This document shows, piece by piece, positions 1 to 7,778 of a stretch of 15,541 bases of DNA. Both the position numbers and the translations under genes were made by a program. This DNA is from Oscillospiraceae bacterium (GTDB lineage Bacteria > Bacillota > Clostridia > Oscillospirales > Ruminococcaceae), in assembly GCA_900757485.1 (NCBI GenBank), contig CAAEOA010000166.1:1-15541 (forward strand). Direction: 5' to 3'. Numbering within the stretch: the first letter of the stretch is position 1; every line of letters begins with the position of its first letter. The notes under the pieces are model-generated. The model saw only the letters and a program-made list of their open reading frames with translations, searched no databases and was not told the origin of the DNA.

Positions 1-334
1 GATAACGAATATATCCTGTATCCATCCATTCTTTTAAGGTTTTACCATTAATTTTAATTTTGGTCGTAAATGCATCTAATTCTTCTTGTGTAATTACGTT
101 TTTGAGCGAGCCTTCCCAATAGTTGCCCTGTTTCAGAGTAGCAGGGCTCACTGTACAGTAAATTTTTAGTTCATTTGCACCCGCGCCAATGGTACTAAAT
201 TTTACACCGGTAATCGTTGGTTCCGAACCAGCGGAGCCTTTTGTAACAAACACAGAAAATGAAAGTGCAACAATGCTTAGAATCGTGATAAACGTCAACA
301 GTAAAGTGAGTACTTTTGATTTACTCTTTTGCAT
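1..334 (-). CDS. Exported protein of unknown function, N-terminal 111 residues only (cut by left edge)
   Basis: An open frame starts with ATG at 334 and runs without a stop to the left edge, so only about 111 residues are visible. A clear GGAGGT ribosome binding site (341-346) precedes the ATG with 6 bases between. The N-terminus has lysines (MQKSKSK) followed by a hydrophobic stretch at about residues 8-29, a signal peptide or membrane anchor; cleavage after the GSA at 33-35 is plausible, and no lipobox is seen. The mature part begins GSEPTITGVKFSTIG and looks like alternating beta-strands, as in an Ig-like or carbohydrate-binding sandwich, but I do not recognise a family. It follows the GH106-like gene after a gap of 105 bases on the same strand and may be co-transcribed with it. 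The frame, RBS and signal are directly visible; any role in glycan handling is inferred from position only. Confidence 0.8.
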   Translation of the reverse strand, partial: MQKSKSKVLTLLLTFITILSIVALSFSVFVTKGSAGSEPTITGVKFSTIGAGANELKIYCTVSPATLKQGNYWEGSLKNVITQEELDAFTTKIKINGKTLKEWMDTGYIRY

Positions 335-439
335 AATAAAACCTCCAAATATAATTTTTATATCATCTTACCAATCGAATTACGTTTCCGCTTTTTCCGA
401 AAGGTTAAAATAAACATTATTTACAGTTTAGCTGTTAAA
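335..439 (-). other. Intergenic gap between the GH106-like gene and the left-edge gene
   Basis: This 105-base gap contains the RBS of the left-edge gene. A TATAAA (minus strand, just upstream of the RBS) could act as a -10 box, but no convincing -35 lies 16-18 bases before it. A weak 7-pair inverted repeat with one bulged base lies at about 421-440, at the end of the GH106-like gene, but it is not followed by a T-run, so I do not call a terminator. Read-through from the upstream gene is the simplest reading. Confidence 0.4.
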
Positions 440-3430
440 TTACCGATATTGAATCCATTTTATCTCGGAGGTCATTCCTTGCGGAAGCGGATGATATTGA
501 GATTCGCCCTGACCATCCGGTCCGTATAAGATTCCGAAAGTATTTACGCGTGTCAAAATATATTGCAACTCTAATACGCTGCCTTTACTAATTATGTCGG
601 TAACATCAGTTTGATAAGGTTTTGACCATATTGTTTTAGACTGCCTGCCATCGGAAGCCACCAGCAAAGCCGCATCAAATCCCTCTGTTTGCAGCAACGT
701 TTTTTCTGAGCCGTTACTTGGAGAATCCAGAAAGTAACTGATGCCCGCACCATAAAACGGAAATCCCTGTTTAGAGATGTCTCCTAATGACAATGTTTCC
801 GGTAATTCGACCAAAACAGAATCTTTACCATTTAACACAACGCCGAAATCACCCAAAAGGTATAAAGCTTCCAAATTTAAATTACTGCGAAAGCGACAAG
901 TGAGTGTAAGCACATTTTCCCCTGCGCGCAATACGCTGCAATCCATTTGCAGCAATTTAAAACAACGATCTACCCAGTATTTTTCGGTTTCTTCCACTGC
1001 ATCTGACGTCCCGTTTACCTCAATTTGAAAATCTGCCGGCGTTTCCATAGCCAGATAAAGTATGTCCGGTATCTTTTCGGCATAAAAATGAAAATTCAAT
1101 CGAAGATCGCAGACTTCCGGTTTGTTTTTTGTACCGGCAAACCACGGCTGTAACATCTGTCCTCCGCGCAGCGGCAAATGGAAATATGTCCGAATTTCTT
1201 TATCTGCCTCCAAAATATCCTTACCACAAACCGTTTCCTGTTGGTCTATGGTGTAATCGACAAAATTTAGCAGACAAACATTTGGCTCATGTAATTTATA
1301 AGAGAACTTCGTCCCGCCGGTAACCTCTCGAATTTTTTCTCCAAATGTCGGTTCCGGCATCAGTCCGTTATCCTGCGGCACGATCATCAGGCACAATTCC
1401 GATGTCGGTTCGAAATCCATATGTATGCGAATGGGATTTCCCTGTGTCAATAATGTTCTTTTTCCCGTTTTTGCATCCCAATGCTCGCAATAACCACCTA
1501 TATTAAACATGACTGTAACATCGTGAAATGCCTGCAAGCGATTTACATTCATCAAAACAGCAATCGTCCGATCTCCGTCCTGACGAAGTTGTACATAAAT
1601 TTCCGGTATTGTTTTTCCTTCACTGTCGGTGATAGAAACCATTGGCTTTGCAGATAGTGCTTCCGAAATTTTTTCCCAGGAAGTATAAACTGCCGGCAAT
1701 GTATTTGCTTCTTCTGACTGAAGTGCGTCAATATATGACGGAGGAGTACCGCCAAAGACCACATTGCCCCCTCGTTTTGCAAATTCTGCAAGCAGATTTA
1801 AAGTCGAACGGCGCATATTACGCATTCCCGTCACTAAAACAGAGGTATATACAGATTGCCCCACTTTCAAAACCGGAACACCGTTTTTCTCTTCTACACT
1901 TCCCATCCGGCTGAGAAAATCTTCATCTCCGTAGTCAAAATCAAGTTTTTCTCCGCACAGCATCCGAAAAGTTTCAGTGTAAATTTGTTCCATTTCTTGC
2001 ACATCAGGATCGAAAACCTGAAGCTGCCAAGACCATTTCGGATAAATTTGACACCATAAGCTTTCCACCGGATTTAGCACCAGTAAATTGCAAAGAGGTT
2101 TACCTTGACTGAGCAATACATGAATACGTGCGAAATAATCCTCTATACAAGAATAATAAGGATACCATGCAGATTGATGTGCGATACTCGCAGGATAATC
2201 CCGCTTTCCCTCTCCTCGCATACTGTACCATGATAAATGGTGACAACGTAAATTAATACCAAACAATGCCTGCCAGTCGCCCACAGCCTTATGGCCCTCG
2301 AAACTAAACTGCCAGCCGGTTGCTCCATAAAGCTCGCTCAGCATCCATTTCTTTCCGAGCTGTCTTGCTGCAGATTGCAACTGTTTGACAATCCAAAAGC
2401 AATAATTGTGCTCCATCAATACATCTACGCCCGGAACATCCATATATTCATAAGCACGCATGATCGAGCCAATCATGCTGGTTTGTGCAGTCAAGCTGTC
2501 CTCGTGAAGCATATGCCCGGTAAAACGTATTTTGTTGTTTCTGCACCATTTATGAATTGGAGAAAGAAAGTTTTCTAAAAATAATCGCTGCACTAACTCC
2601 ATGTACTGCCACTTAACCGGATGGACCTTTTGCCCATTCTCCCATAAATAAAGCTCGGGTAAGAAATCTCGTAAATCATAACCATAGGCGGCAATAAATT
2701 CGTCAAACAATTTTTCGGTATATGGAACTAAATACTCACCGTCGCGATTGGAATTTCCAAATCCTGCCATTACTGCTCCGCGATGTGGCTCGTCAGTAAA
2801 AATACCTTGTATTTCTTTTCCGAATTTATCTCCGCAATGCAGTTTATACTTTTCATGCGTTTCTTGTAAAAAGCATTCCGTCGCTTCTTTTTTGAGAGTA
2901 TCCAGATAGGTAAATCCGTTGCAGGAATCCTCAAGAGCCATTTCTTCTATCGAAAATGTTAAAACCGTTTTATCTTTTGTGCCGTCATTCTGAAAAACAC
3001 GCTGCTTTCCTGTGAAAGACAACCCATCCAGGTCTACTGTAAAAGCAGCTATTATATTTTCCCGATCCGGCCTTTCCCAAGCGTTATAAATGGACATCCG
3101 AAGAAATTTCATTCTGTTTTGCGGATTTGCGGTAACGCGCCCGCCGGCAATTCCCGACGGCCATCTATCCTCATCGTAAAGCCACGTTTCCATACCAAGA
3201 GATTCACCCTTGTCCGCGCAGGCGTTAATTAAGTCAAACCATTCTTCACCAAGATATTCTGTTTCCAAGCCGATTCTGGAATGACAAAAATAACCGCCCA
3301 TTCCCATTTCATGAAATACTTCAATTTGTCTAAGCAATTCCTCTTTTTCCAGTTTACCGTTCCAGCTCCAAAATGGCTTACCCCGATATTCTGATGACGG
3401 AAATGCAAAAAGTTTCTCCATTTCTTCCAT
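440..3430 (-). CDS. GH106-like glycoside hydrolase (alpha-L-rhamnosidase-type), cytoplasmic
   Basis: This 996-residue protein resembles the GH106 / alpha-L-rhamnosidase-type family of large glycoside hydrolases. The N-terminus has the family-like KPFWSWNGKL (residues 18-27), MGMGGYFCHSR (42-52) and WLYDEDRWPSG (83-93), the start of a TIM-barrel catalytic region to about residue 430. Acidic candidates for catalysis or metal binding are TDEP (212-215, Glu214) and SELYG (365-369, Glu366); I cannot assign acid and base roles from sequence alone. Residues about 445-600 look like a Rossmann or glutamine-amidotransferase-like domain, as often follows barrels in such enzymes (KRGGNVVFGGTPP, 552-564). 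The C-terminal third is beta-rich and includes a galactose-binding-like segment near 775-860. There is no signal peptide, so it should act in the cytoplasm on imported oligosaccharides. ATG at 3430 has AAGGAAGGGG upstream at good spacing. It is the third gene after the LacI-regulated promoter. Family-level call good; rhamnose specificity unproven. Confidence 0.8.
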   Translation of the reverse strand: MEEMEKLFAFPSSEYRGKPFWSWNGKLEKEELLRQIEVFHEMGMGGYFCHSRIGLETEYLGEEWFDLINACADKGESLGMETWLYDEDRWPSGIAGGRVTANPQNRMKFLRMSIYNAWERPDRENIIAAFTVDLDGLSFTGKQRVFQNDGTKDKTVLTFSIEEMALEDSCNGFTYLDTLKKEATECFLQETHEKYKLHCGDKFGKEIQGIFTDEPHRGAVMAGFGNSNRDGEYLVPYTEKLFDEFIAAYGYDLRDFLPELYLWENGQKVHPVKWQYMELVQRLFLENFLSPIHKWCRNNKIRFTGHMLHEDSLTAQTSMIGSIMRAYEYMDVPGVDVLMEHNYCFWIVKQLQSAARQLGKKWMLSELYGATGWQFSFEGHKAVGDWQALFGINLRCHHLSWYSMRGEGKRDYPASIAHQSAWYPYYSCIEDYFARIHVLLSQGKPLCNLLVLNPVESLWCQIYPKWSWQLQVFDPDVQEMEQIYTETFRMLCGEKLDFDYGDEDFLSRMGSVEEKNGVPVLKVGQSVYTSVLVTGMRNMRRSTLNLLAEFAKRGGNVVFGGTPPSYIDALQSEEANTLPAVYTSWEKISEALSAKPMVSITDSEGKTIPEIYVQLRQDGDRTIAVLMNVNRLQAFHDVTVMFNIGGYCEHWDAKTGKRTLLTQGNPIRIHMDFEPTSELCLMIVPQDNGLMPEPTFGEKIREVTGGTKFSYKLHEPNVCLLNFVDYTIDQQETVCGKDILEADKEIRTYFHLPLRGGQMLQPWFAGTKNKPEVCDLRLNFHFYAEKIPDILYLAMETPADFQIEVNGTSDAVEETEKYWVDRCFKLLQMDCSVLRAGENVLTLTCRFRSNLNLEALYLLGDFGVVLNGKDSVLVELPETLSLGDISKQGFPFYGAGISYFLDSPSNGSEKTLLQTEGFDAALLVASDGRQSKTIWSKPYQTDVTDIISKGSVLELQYILTRVNTFGILYGPDGQGESQYHPLPQGMTSEIKWIQYR

Positions 3431-3465
3431 CTACGTACCCCTTCCTTAATGGTCAAATCCATTTT

Positions 3466-3511
3466 GCAGCTTTCTTTCCTCATTCTCACCTAACAGAGAA
3501 AAGAAAGCTGC
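3466..3511 (-). repeat. Intercistronic 12-bp perfect inverted repeat (RNA hairpin)
   Basis: The arms GCAGCTTTCTTT (3466-3477) and AAAGAAAGCTGC (3500-3511) are exact reverse complements, separated by 22 bases. The stem extends by three more A/T pairs beyond one mismatch, and the loop holds a further 5-bp helix (TTCTC/GAGAA on the minus strand). It lies between the stop of the propeller gene and the start of the GH106-like gene. Neither strand has a T-tract after the stem, so it is not a standard intrinsic terminator. An mRNA-stabilising or processing hairpin that tunes expression of the two genes is the likelier role (inference). Confidence 0.7.
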
Positions 3512-3528
3512 TAAAAAGTAAGGAACGT

Positions 3529-4911
3529 TTATATGCGTTTTTTCTTAATAACCAAGAAGTAAACTGCTATTCCGCCGCCTGCCAATAATATGACTGCTGC
3601 CGCAATAGCAATATAAACCCAAACCGAAACACCTGATTTCTGCTCGTCAGGTTCGTTTACAACCGAAGCACTGGAGAGTTCCTCCTGTACTGACTGCGTA
3701 CTTTGGATGTTCTCGCTCTCCAACAGTGATTCCATAGCAGATTCCACAAGCGACTCCGTTGATGAAGGATTCGTCACAGTTCCTTCGGAAGGCTTTGAAG
3801 ACGGTTTATTTTGCGTTTTGGAAGAAACAGAAGCATTTGCCGAAGTACTTGATGAAGTTGAACTTTGCTGCTTAATGTAAAGCGGTATAAATTTCGTGTG
3901 CCAATGTCCCCACCACGCTTGGTCTCCGGTAGGTGTATATGCGGTACCGATATAGTTTTGAACATTTAAATCCAATTGTCCCAAATTATTACCGCTGACA
4001 CCGATATTGTGTGAATAATTAGGAAAATTGTTTCTGAAAGAGGAAGTTTTTGTAAATTTAACACCATCTGTAGATTCAAATACATCAACGTAGGAATCGT
4101 AATCCCAACCGCCTTTTAACTGAAAGCCGATAAATTTTCCGATGGATGGGCAGTATCTGACTTCCTCCGGCTCATTGGTACAACGATTATTAGAAATCAG
4201 CTTCCCAGGCCAGTTCGGATCTGTAAGCGGAAAAACAGATACAGAAATATTACCGTAACTGTTCCAATCCTGATGATCCTCCGTCTGATCTACGTAATAC
4301 ATATAAAGCTTATCGCCTTTTACCGTAAATGACGGCATTGAGCAGCCGACACCGTCTCCGCTGTATCTGGTAATCGCATAAGGATTCCCTCCCCAGCCGC
4401 TTCCGTTCCATTTTTCATAGGGACCTTCCGGATTTTTGGCTCTTGCAATGAAAAGATTATTAACCTCCGGGTCTTTATCCGGATTTGTACGAAATTCCGG
4501 CGAGCCGGTGTATCCTACATAATAGTAGTCACCATATTTGAACGCCCCCGGATCGCAAGTAGACCATTTATCTTCGGAATTCAGTGTAGGATATAACACT
4601 GTTTTCCACTCTGTCCATGTCTTTCCTCCATCTTCGGAGCGAATATACTCAATACTGTCATTGCCATATCGCACACCGTTTGAAATAAGTGGCGGAGCAG
4701 ATGCCCAAATATCAATGCGATCCCCGTCAATCAGAATAGCAGGTCCATAGCGGTATGCATACTGTGTACTTTCGGGCGGTGTGTAGATTACTTTTCCTGT
4801 ATTGGCACAAATGATTTTCAGGGTAATATTGTTAGAAGCTGCTGCTCCTTGAATAGCTAAAAGAGCTATCGCCATTAGTGTAGAAAAAAACATTAAAACT
4901 CTTTTTTTCAT
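3529..4911 (-). CDS. Exported, C-terminally membrane-anchored beta-propeller glycosidase-like protein (sialidase/GH43-type fold)
   Basis: This 460-residue protein has a signal peptide (about 1-26, cleavage near AAA-S), a beta-propeller region (about 40-345), a Ser/Thr/Glu-rich linker (about 348-425), and a single C-terminal membrane helix (about 429-455) ending in the positive tail KKKRI. SEDGGKTW (92-99) is a classic Asp-box, the turn motif of sialidase-type propellers. STCDPGAFKYGDYYYVGY (117-134) and the RAKNPEGPYEKW segment (157-168) resemble GH43/GH32-type five-bladed enzymes. The catalytic set cannot be assigned from sequence alone. It should sit outside the cell, tethered by its C-terminus; there is no LPXTG sorting motif. 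A GGAGG site precedes ATG 4911, and the gene follows the binding-protein gene by 24 bases, so the two are probably co-translated. It may trim the glycan whose products the binding protein captures. It could also be a non-catalytic glycan-binding propeller. Confidence 0.7.
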   Translation of the reverse strand: MKKRVLMFFSTLMAIALLAIQGAAASNNITLKIICANTGKVIYTPPESTQYAYRYGPAILIDGDRIDIWASAPPLISNGVRYGNDSIEYIRSEDGGKTWTEWKTVLYPTLNSEDKWSTCDPGAFKYGDYYYVGYTGSPEFRTNPDKDPEVNNLFIARAKNPEGPYEKWNGSGWGGNPYAITRYSGDGVGCSMPSFTVKGDKLYMYYVDQTEDHQDWNSYGNISVSVFPLTDPNWPGKLISNNRCTNEPEEVRYCPSIGKFIGFQLKGGWDYDSYVDVFESTDGVKFTKTSSFRNNFPNYSHNIGVSGNNLGQLDLNVQNYIGTAYTPTGDQAWWGHWHTKFIPLYIKQQSSTSSSTSANASVSSKTQNKPSSKPSEGTVTNPSSTESLVESAMESLLESENIQSTQSVQEELSSASVVNEPDEQKSGVSVWVYIAIAAAVILLAGGGIAVYFLVIKKKRI

Positions 4912-4935
4912 TATCGCTTTCCTCCAACGCCGCTT

Positions 4936-6504
4936 TTACACGCCGAAACGTTCATTGATTTCACTCTGTGCAGCATTTACAATTGCTTCCATAGCCTGCT
5001 TAGGCGTCATTTTTTGATCAACACAAGCAGCTGCAGCATTAGACTCGAAAGATTTGGTAGTAACACGGAAAATAGAATCATAACTGCGAATTTTACGCAG
5101 CATTTTTAAGGACTCTTCATCACGTACATAAGATGCATGCTGCTTATCCCATTCAGCCGCCTTGATATAAGTGCGATTTCCAAGAGCAACCAATACCTTG
5201 CCTGCATCCTCAGCTTGAGAATTGTTGCTTGCCAATCCGTAAAAACGATTATTCATCAGAATACAGGTATAATTTTTCTGTCCGTCACCCTTCGGGAAAG
5301 GCAAAATACCATAATCATCTTCCATTAAAGCAGATAAATCGTTAATATCCGGAGAACCGTTTCCGCCGATATAGAACAGGCTTTCACCAGCCATAAAGGA
5401 ATTGATGGCTGTTACATAGTTTCCGCTTTTGTTTTTGTTATATAATCCCGCCTTACAATAGCTTTGGAGCCAGTTCAAAGCTTCCAGCAACTTGGAATCC
5501 AATCCGTTAAATACCGGAATACCGTTTGCCAACACGACCGGAGAAGTACCGTTTGCAAACACTAAATTGAAGAGGTAAGGGGTAAAAGTAGCATTGCAAC
5601 CATAAACTTTCCCGTTTGACTGCTTATACGCCGTTTCCGAAACAGAACGGAATTTAGACCATGTCCACTGACCTTTATCTACAAGGCTGTAAAGATCTCC
5701 CACCTTGTATTTGGAAGCTAACGCTTTATTGAAATATACAACACTGTAACCTATGTATTTTTCTAATCCTACACCATAACAGGTGTTTTTATATGTTGCA
5801 TTTGCAATAGATGCAGGACTCCAACCATTCGTCTTTAATCCAACCGAACTGACTTTTGACAAATCCGCGAAATAACCGTTTTTATATAAATCGCCCATTT
5901 CACCCTGAATTTCATAAATGTCCGCATATACTTTTCCGCTCGCTGTTGTAGTAGCAACATCGCTCAAAAAGCTGTTTGCATCCATATATACCATTTTAAT
6001 GGTGCAATTATATTCTTTCTGAATCGCAGCAATTGCTTTTACATTTGCTTGCGCAACCGGATCACTGTTGCTGGACTTGTAATTGTTAGGCCAAAAAGTA
6101 CCTATTTTGATCGTTTTACCTTTCAAATTAGTTACGTTCTCTTTAAAAACCGGATCTTTAAAAGGATCCACCCCGTCTAAAAATCCCGGATCCACCATCT
6201 GCGCGGAATCACTGGTTTTATCCGGAATAGATGCTGTTGCTTGTGATTTTGAAGATGTGTTTCCCGCTGACGGTTTACTGTTATTAGCGGTCACTTCGCT
6301 CGTAGCATCACCGGATGTAAGTCCTGACACATCAGAGTTGTCACCGGTCAAATCGCTTCCCAAATTATCGCTGCCATTTTCTTCTGGCTGTATATCGGAA
6401 ACGGTTGATGTTGTTTTGCTGCTCACCGGTCCCTTTTTGCCACAGGCACAAACAGATAATAACATAAGCATAGCCACTGCCGCCGCCAAAAACCTCTTTA
6501 ACAT
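4936..6504 (-). CDS. Carbohydrate ABC transporter substrate-binding lipoprotein
   Basis: This 522-residue protein looks like a family 1 type extracellular sugar-binding protein. The N-terminus is a lipoprotein signal with hydrophobic core to residue 18 and the lipobox VCAC, giving lipidation at Cys21. A long Ser/Thr/Asn/Asp-rich tether (about 23-105) precedes the binding domain, which opens with KGKTIKIGTFWPNN (about 128-141) and has the alternating alpha/beta pattern of a two-lobed binding protein, with many aromatic residues suited to sugar stacking. It should be anchored on the outer face of the membrane and hand its ligand to the permease pair encoded at 7779-9677 or the one at 14565-15541. 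ATG 6504 has a GGGAGG site 8 bases upstream. It is the first gene behind the promoter and operator at 6557-6608, so it is the most direct target of the LacI-family regulator. The ligand is unknown. Confidence 0.9.
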   Translation of the reverse strand: MLKRFLAAAVAMLMLLSVCACGKKGPVSSKTTSTVSDIQPEENGSDNLGSDLTGDNSDVSGLTSGDATSEVTANNSKPSAGNTSSKSQATASIPDKTSDSAQMVDPGFLDGVDPFKDPVFKENVTNLKGKTIKIGTFWPNNYKSSNSDPVAQANVKAIAAIQKEYNCTIKMVYMDANSFLSDVATTTASGKVYADIYEIQGEMGDLYKNGYFADLSKVSSVGLKTNGWSPASIANATYKNTCYGVGLEKYIGYSVVYFNKALASKYKVGDLYSLVDKGQWTWSKFRSVSETAYKQSNGKVYGCNATFTPYLFNLVFANGTSPVVLANGIPVFNGLDSKLLEALNWLQSYCKAGLYNKNKSGNYVTAINSFMAGESLFYIGGNGSPDINDLSALMEDDYGILPFPKGDGQKNYTCILMNNRFYGLASNNSQAEDAGKVLVALGNRTYIKAAEWDKQHASYVRDEESLKMLRKIRSYDSIFRVTTKSFESNAAAACVDQKMTPKQAMEAIVNAAQSEINERFGV

Positions 6505-6556
6505 AATTTTTCCTCCCTCAAAACTGATGAATTGTTTTTAAATCTATGTTGGATTC

Positions 6557-6572
6557 TGTTATACGTGTAACA
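6557..6572 (-). promoter_or_regulatory. Predicted LacI-family operator at the transcription start
   Basis: The minus-strand sequence TGTTACACGTATAACA is a 16-base palindrome with a single mismatched pair (6562/6567) and a central CG step. LacI-family dimers bind such palindromes and their hinge helices prise open the central CG (known of the family). It begins within about one base of the transcription start predicted from the promoter at 6580-6608, so a bound repressor would block initiation. The regulator gene ends only 160 bases upstream. Seen: palindrome and position. Inferred: that this particular regulator binds it. Confidence 0.7.
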
Positions 6573-6579
6573 CAAATGT

Positions 6580-6608
6580 ATAATAACACATTTTCACTTA
6601 AATTGCAA
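6580..6608 (-). promoter_or_regulatory. Sigma-A-type promoter for the binding-protein / glycosidase operon
   Basis: On the minus strand a -35 box TTGCAA (6603-6608) is separated by exactly 17 bases from a -10 box TATTAT (6580-6585), which matches the consensus TATAAT at five of six positions. The predicted start is near 6573, giving a leader of about 70 bases before ATG 6504. The operator palindrome lies immediately downstream. Confidence 0.65.
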
Positions 6609-6610
6609 GC

Positions 6611-6645
6611 ATTTTTATATAAAATTATATTTAAAAATATAAAAA
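6611..6645 (-). promoter_or_regulatory. Pure A/T tract upstream of the -35 box (possible UP element)
   Basis: Thirty-five consecutive bases are A or T, ending two bases before the -35 box. Such tracts bind the RNA polymerase alpha subunit or bend DNA and raise promoter strength (known of bacterial promoters); the role here is inferred. The rest of the gap up to the regulator stop codon (6646-6734) shows no clear terminator, so read-through from the upstream operon is possible. Confidence 0.4.
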
Positions 6646-6734
6646 GTGCATAGATCAATGTGTTAGATAAATGAAGCTTTCCACTACACCGCATGTAATC
6701 ACACAATATAACAAAATAACCTTAACCTTTCAGT

Positions 6735-7766
6735 TTACTTCATTCCCGGAGCCAACCCGGTAGAATTTCTGACAAATAGTTCTGTTCTGATATCTATATT
6801 TTCCACTACGTTTTCCTTAATATGTCTATAAAGGACATCAAACGCAAGTTTGCCGTACTCTCTCTTATCAAATCCGATAGAAGTTACAGTTGGATTGAAT
6901 TTTTTTGATATATAAATATCATCCATACCGACAACCGATAATTCATTCGGAACAGACTTATTTAACTCAGTAGCAGCCTGAATAACGCCATAAGCCATTA
7001 GGTCGTTTAAGCACAGAACAGCAGTTACTTCCGGATGATCTGCTAGCAGTTTTTTGGTCAAACGATAACTGGAATCCATATCAGGATTTCGAATGCTCAT
7101 CTCACTGACAAATATTTGAGGACTGTCCGGCAAATATTTTTTCATTGCCGAAAAAAACATTTGATCGCGAGTATCAAAAGTGCTGTTACGTCCCAATGTG
7201 CTCACCATGGCAATTTGTGTATGACCCATGTTTTTTAAATAAGCGACTGTCTTATCAATTCCAATCATATGATCCACAAAAATATGCGAAATATCTTGAC
7301 AGTCTTTTAAAATAATACCGTTAATCAGCACACGTATTCCGGCATCAACCATACTGAGAATAATTTCACGGTATCTGTCATCGGACATGTAAGGTATACC
7401 GGTAATGAATACACCATCAATCCGTTGTGCAATCAAACGTTGAATATACTTTTCCGTTTCACGCTGGGCAGTGCAAATACTGACCAAATAATTATTATCA
7501 ATAGCTGCGTTTTCAAAACCGGTAATAATCTCCGCAAAATATGGGTTCGACAGATCATTCGCTAAAACCGCTAATTGTCTGGTCTCGTTCTTTACCATAG
7601 AACGAGCCACCATATCGGCAGTATAGTTTAATTCTTTTACTGCATCCCAAACCTTTTTTGAAGTTTCCGGGGAAACGCTACGGCTCTTATTCATGACATA
7701 TGATACCGACGCTTCCGACACCCCCGCCAATAAAGCGACATCTTTTCTTGTTACGCGCATCAACAT
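6735..7766 (-). CDS. LacI-family transcriptional regulator
   Basis: This 343-residue protein has the full LacI/GalR layout. The N-terminal helix-turn-helix is RKDVALLAGVSEASVSYVMN (7-26), followed by a hinge at about 48-57 (ADMVARSM), where the usual ARSL leucine is replaced by Met57. The ligand-binding periplasmic-like domain spans about 62-338, with LCLNDLMAYGV (251-261), SVVGMDDIYISKKFNPTVTSI (277-297) and the C-terminal LFVRNSTGLAP typical of the family. It should be a dimeric sugar-responsive repressor. Two starts are possible: ATG 7766 and ATG 7760. The AAAGG site lies 4 and 10 bases upstream of them respectively; family alignment (M-x-VTxKDVA) favours 7760. It is the last gene of the right-hand operon, 12 bases after a permease gene, and faces the operator at 6557-6572, so it probably controls the binding-protein operon. 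The effector sugar is unknown. Confidence 0.95.
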   Translation of the reverse strand: MLMRVTRKDVALLAGVSEASVSYVMNKSRSVSPETSKKVWDAVKELNYTADMVARSMVKNETRQLAVLANDLSNPYFAEIITGFENAAIDNNYLVSICTAQRETEKYIQRLIAQRIDGVFITGIPYMSDDRYREIILSMVDAGIRVLINGIILKDCQDISHIFVDHMIGIDKTVAYLKNMGHTQIAMVSTLGRNSTFDTRDQMFFSAMKKYLPDSPQIFVSEMSIRNPDMDSSYRLTKKLLADHPEVTAVLCLNDLMAYGVIQAATELNKSVPNELSVVGMDDIYISKKFNPTVTSIGFDKREYGKLAFDVLYRHIKENVVENIDIRTELFVRNSTGLAPGMK

Positions 7767-7778
7767 CCCACCTTTTGT

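Noticed and set aside
421..440. Inverted repeat at the end of the GH106-like gene as a terminator
   Set aside because: The stem is short, A/T-rich and bulged, and no T-run follows it on the minus strand.
3229..3489. 86-codon minus-strand frame across the start of the GH106-like gene
   Set aside because: It overlaps the real N-terminus in another frame and includes the hairpin region; the GH106-like frame has the family motifs and RBS.
3466..3511. Intrinsic terminator
   Set aside because: The stem is strong, but the following bases are AAAATGG on the minus strand and TAAAAAG on the plus strand, with no T-tract.
3529..3620. Sortase (LPXTG) anchor at the C-terminus of the propeller protein
   Set aside because: There is a membrane helix and basic tail but no LPXTG-like motif before it.
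6083..6541. 152-codon open frame on the plus strand opposite the binding-protein gene
   Set aside because: It lies antisense to the lipoprotein signal, tether and start of the binding domain, has no convincing RBS, and its reading is explained by the Ser/Thr-rich codons of the real gene.
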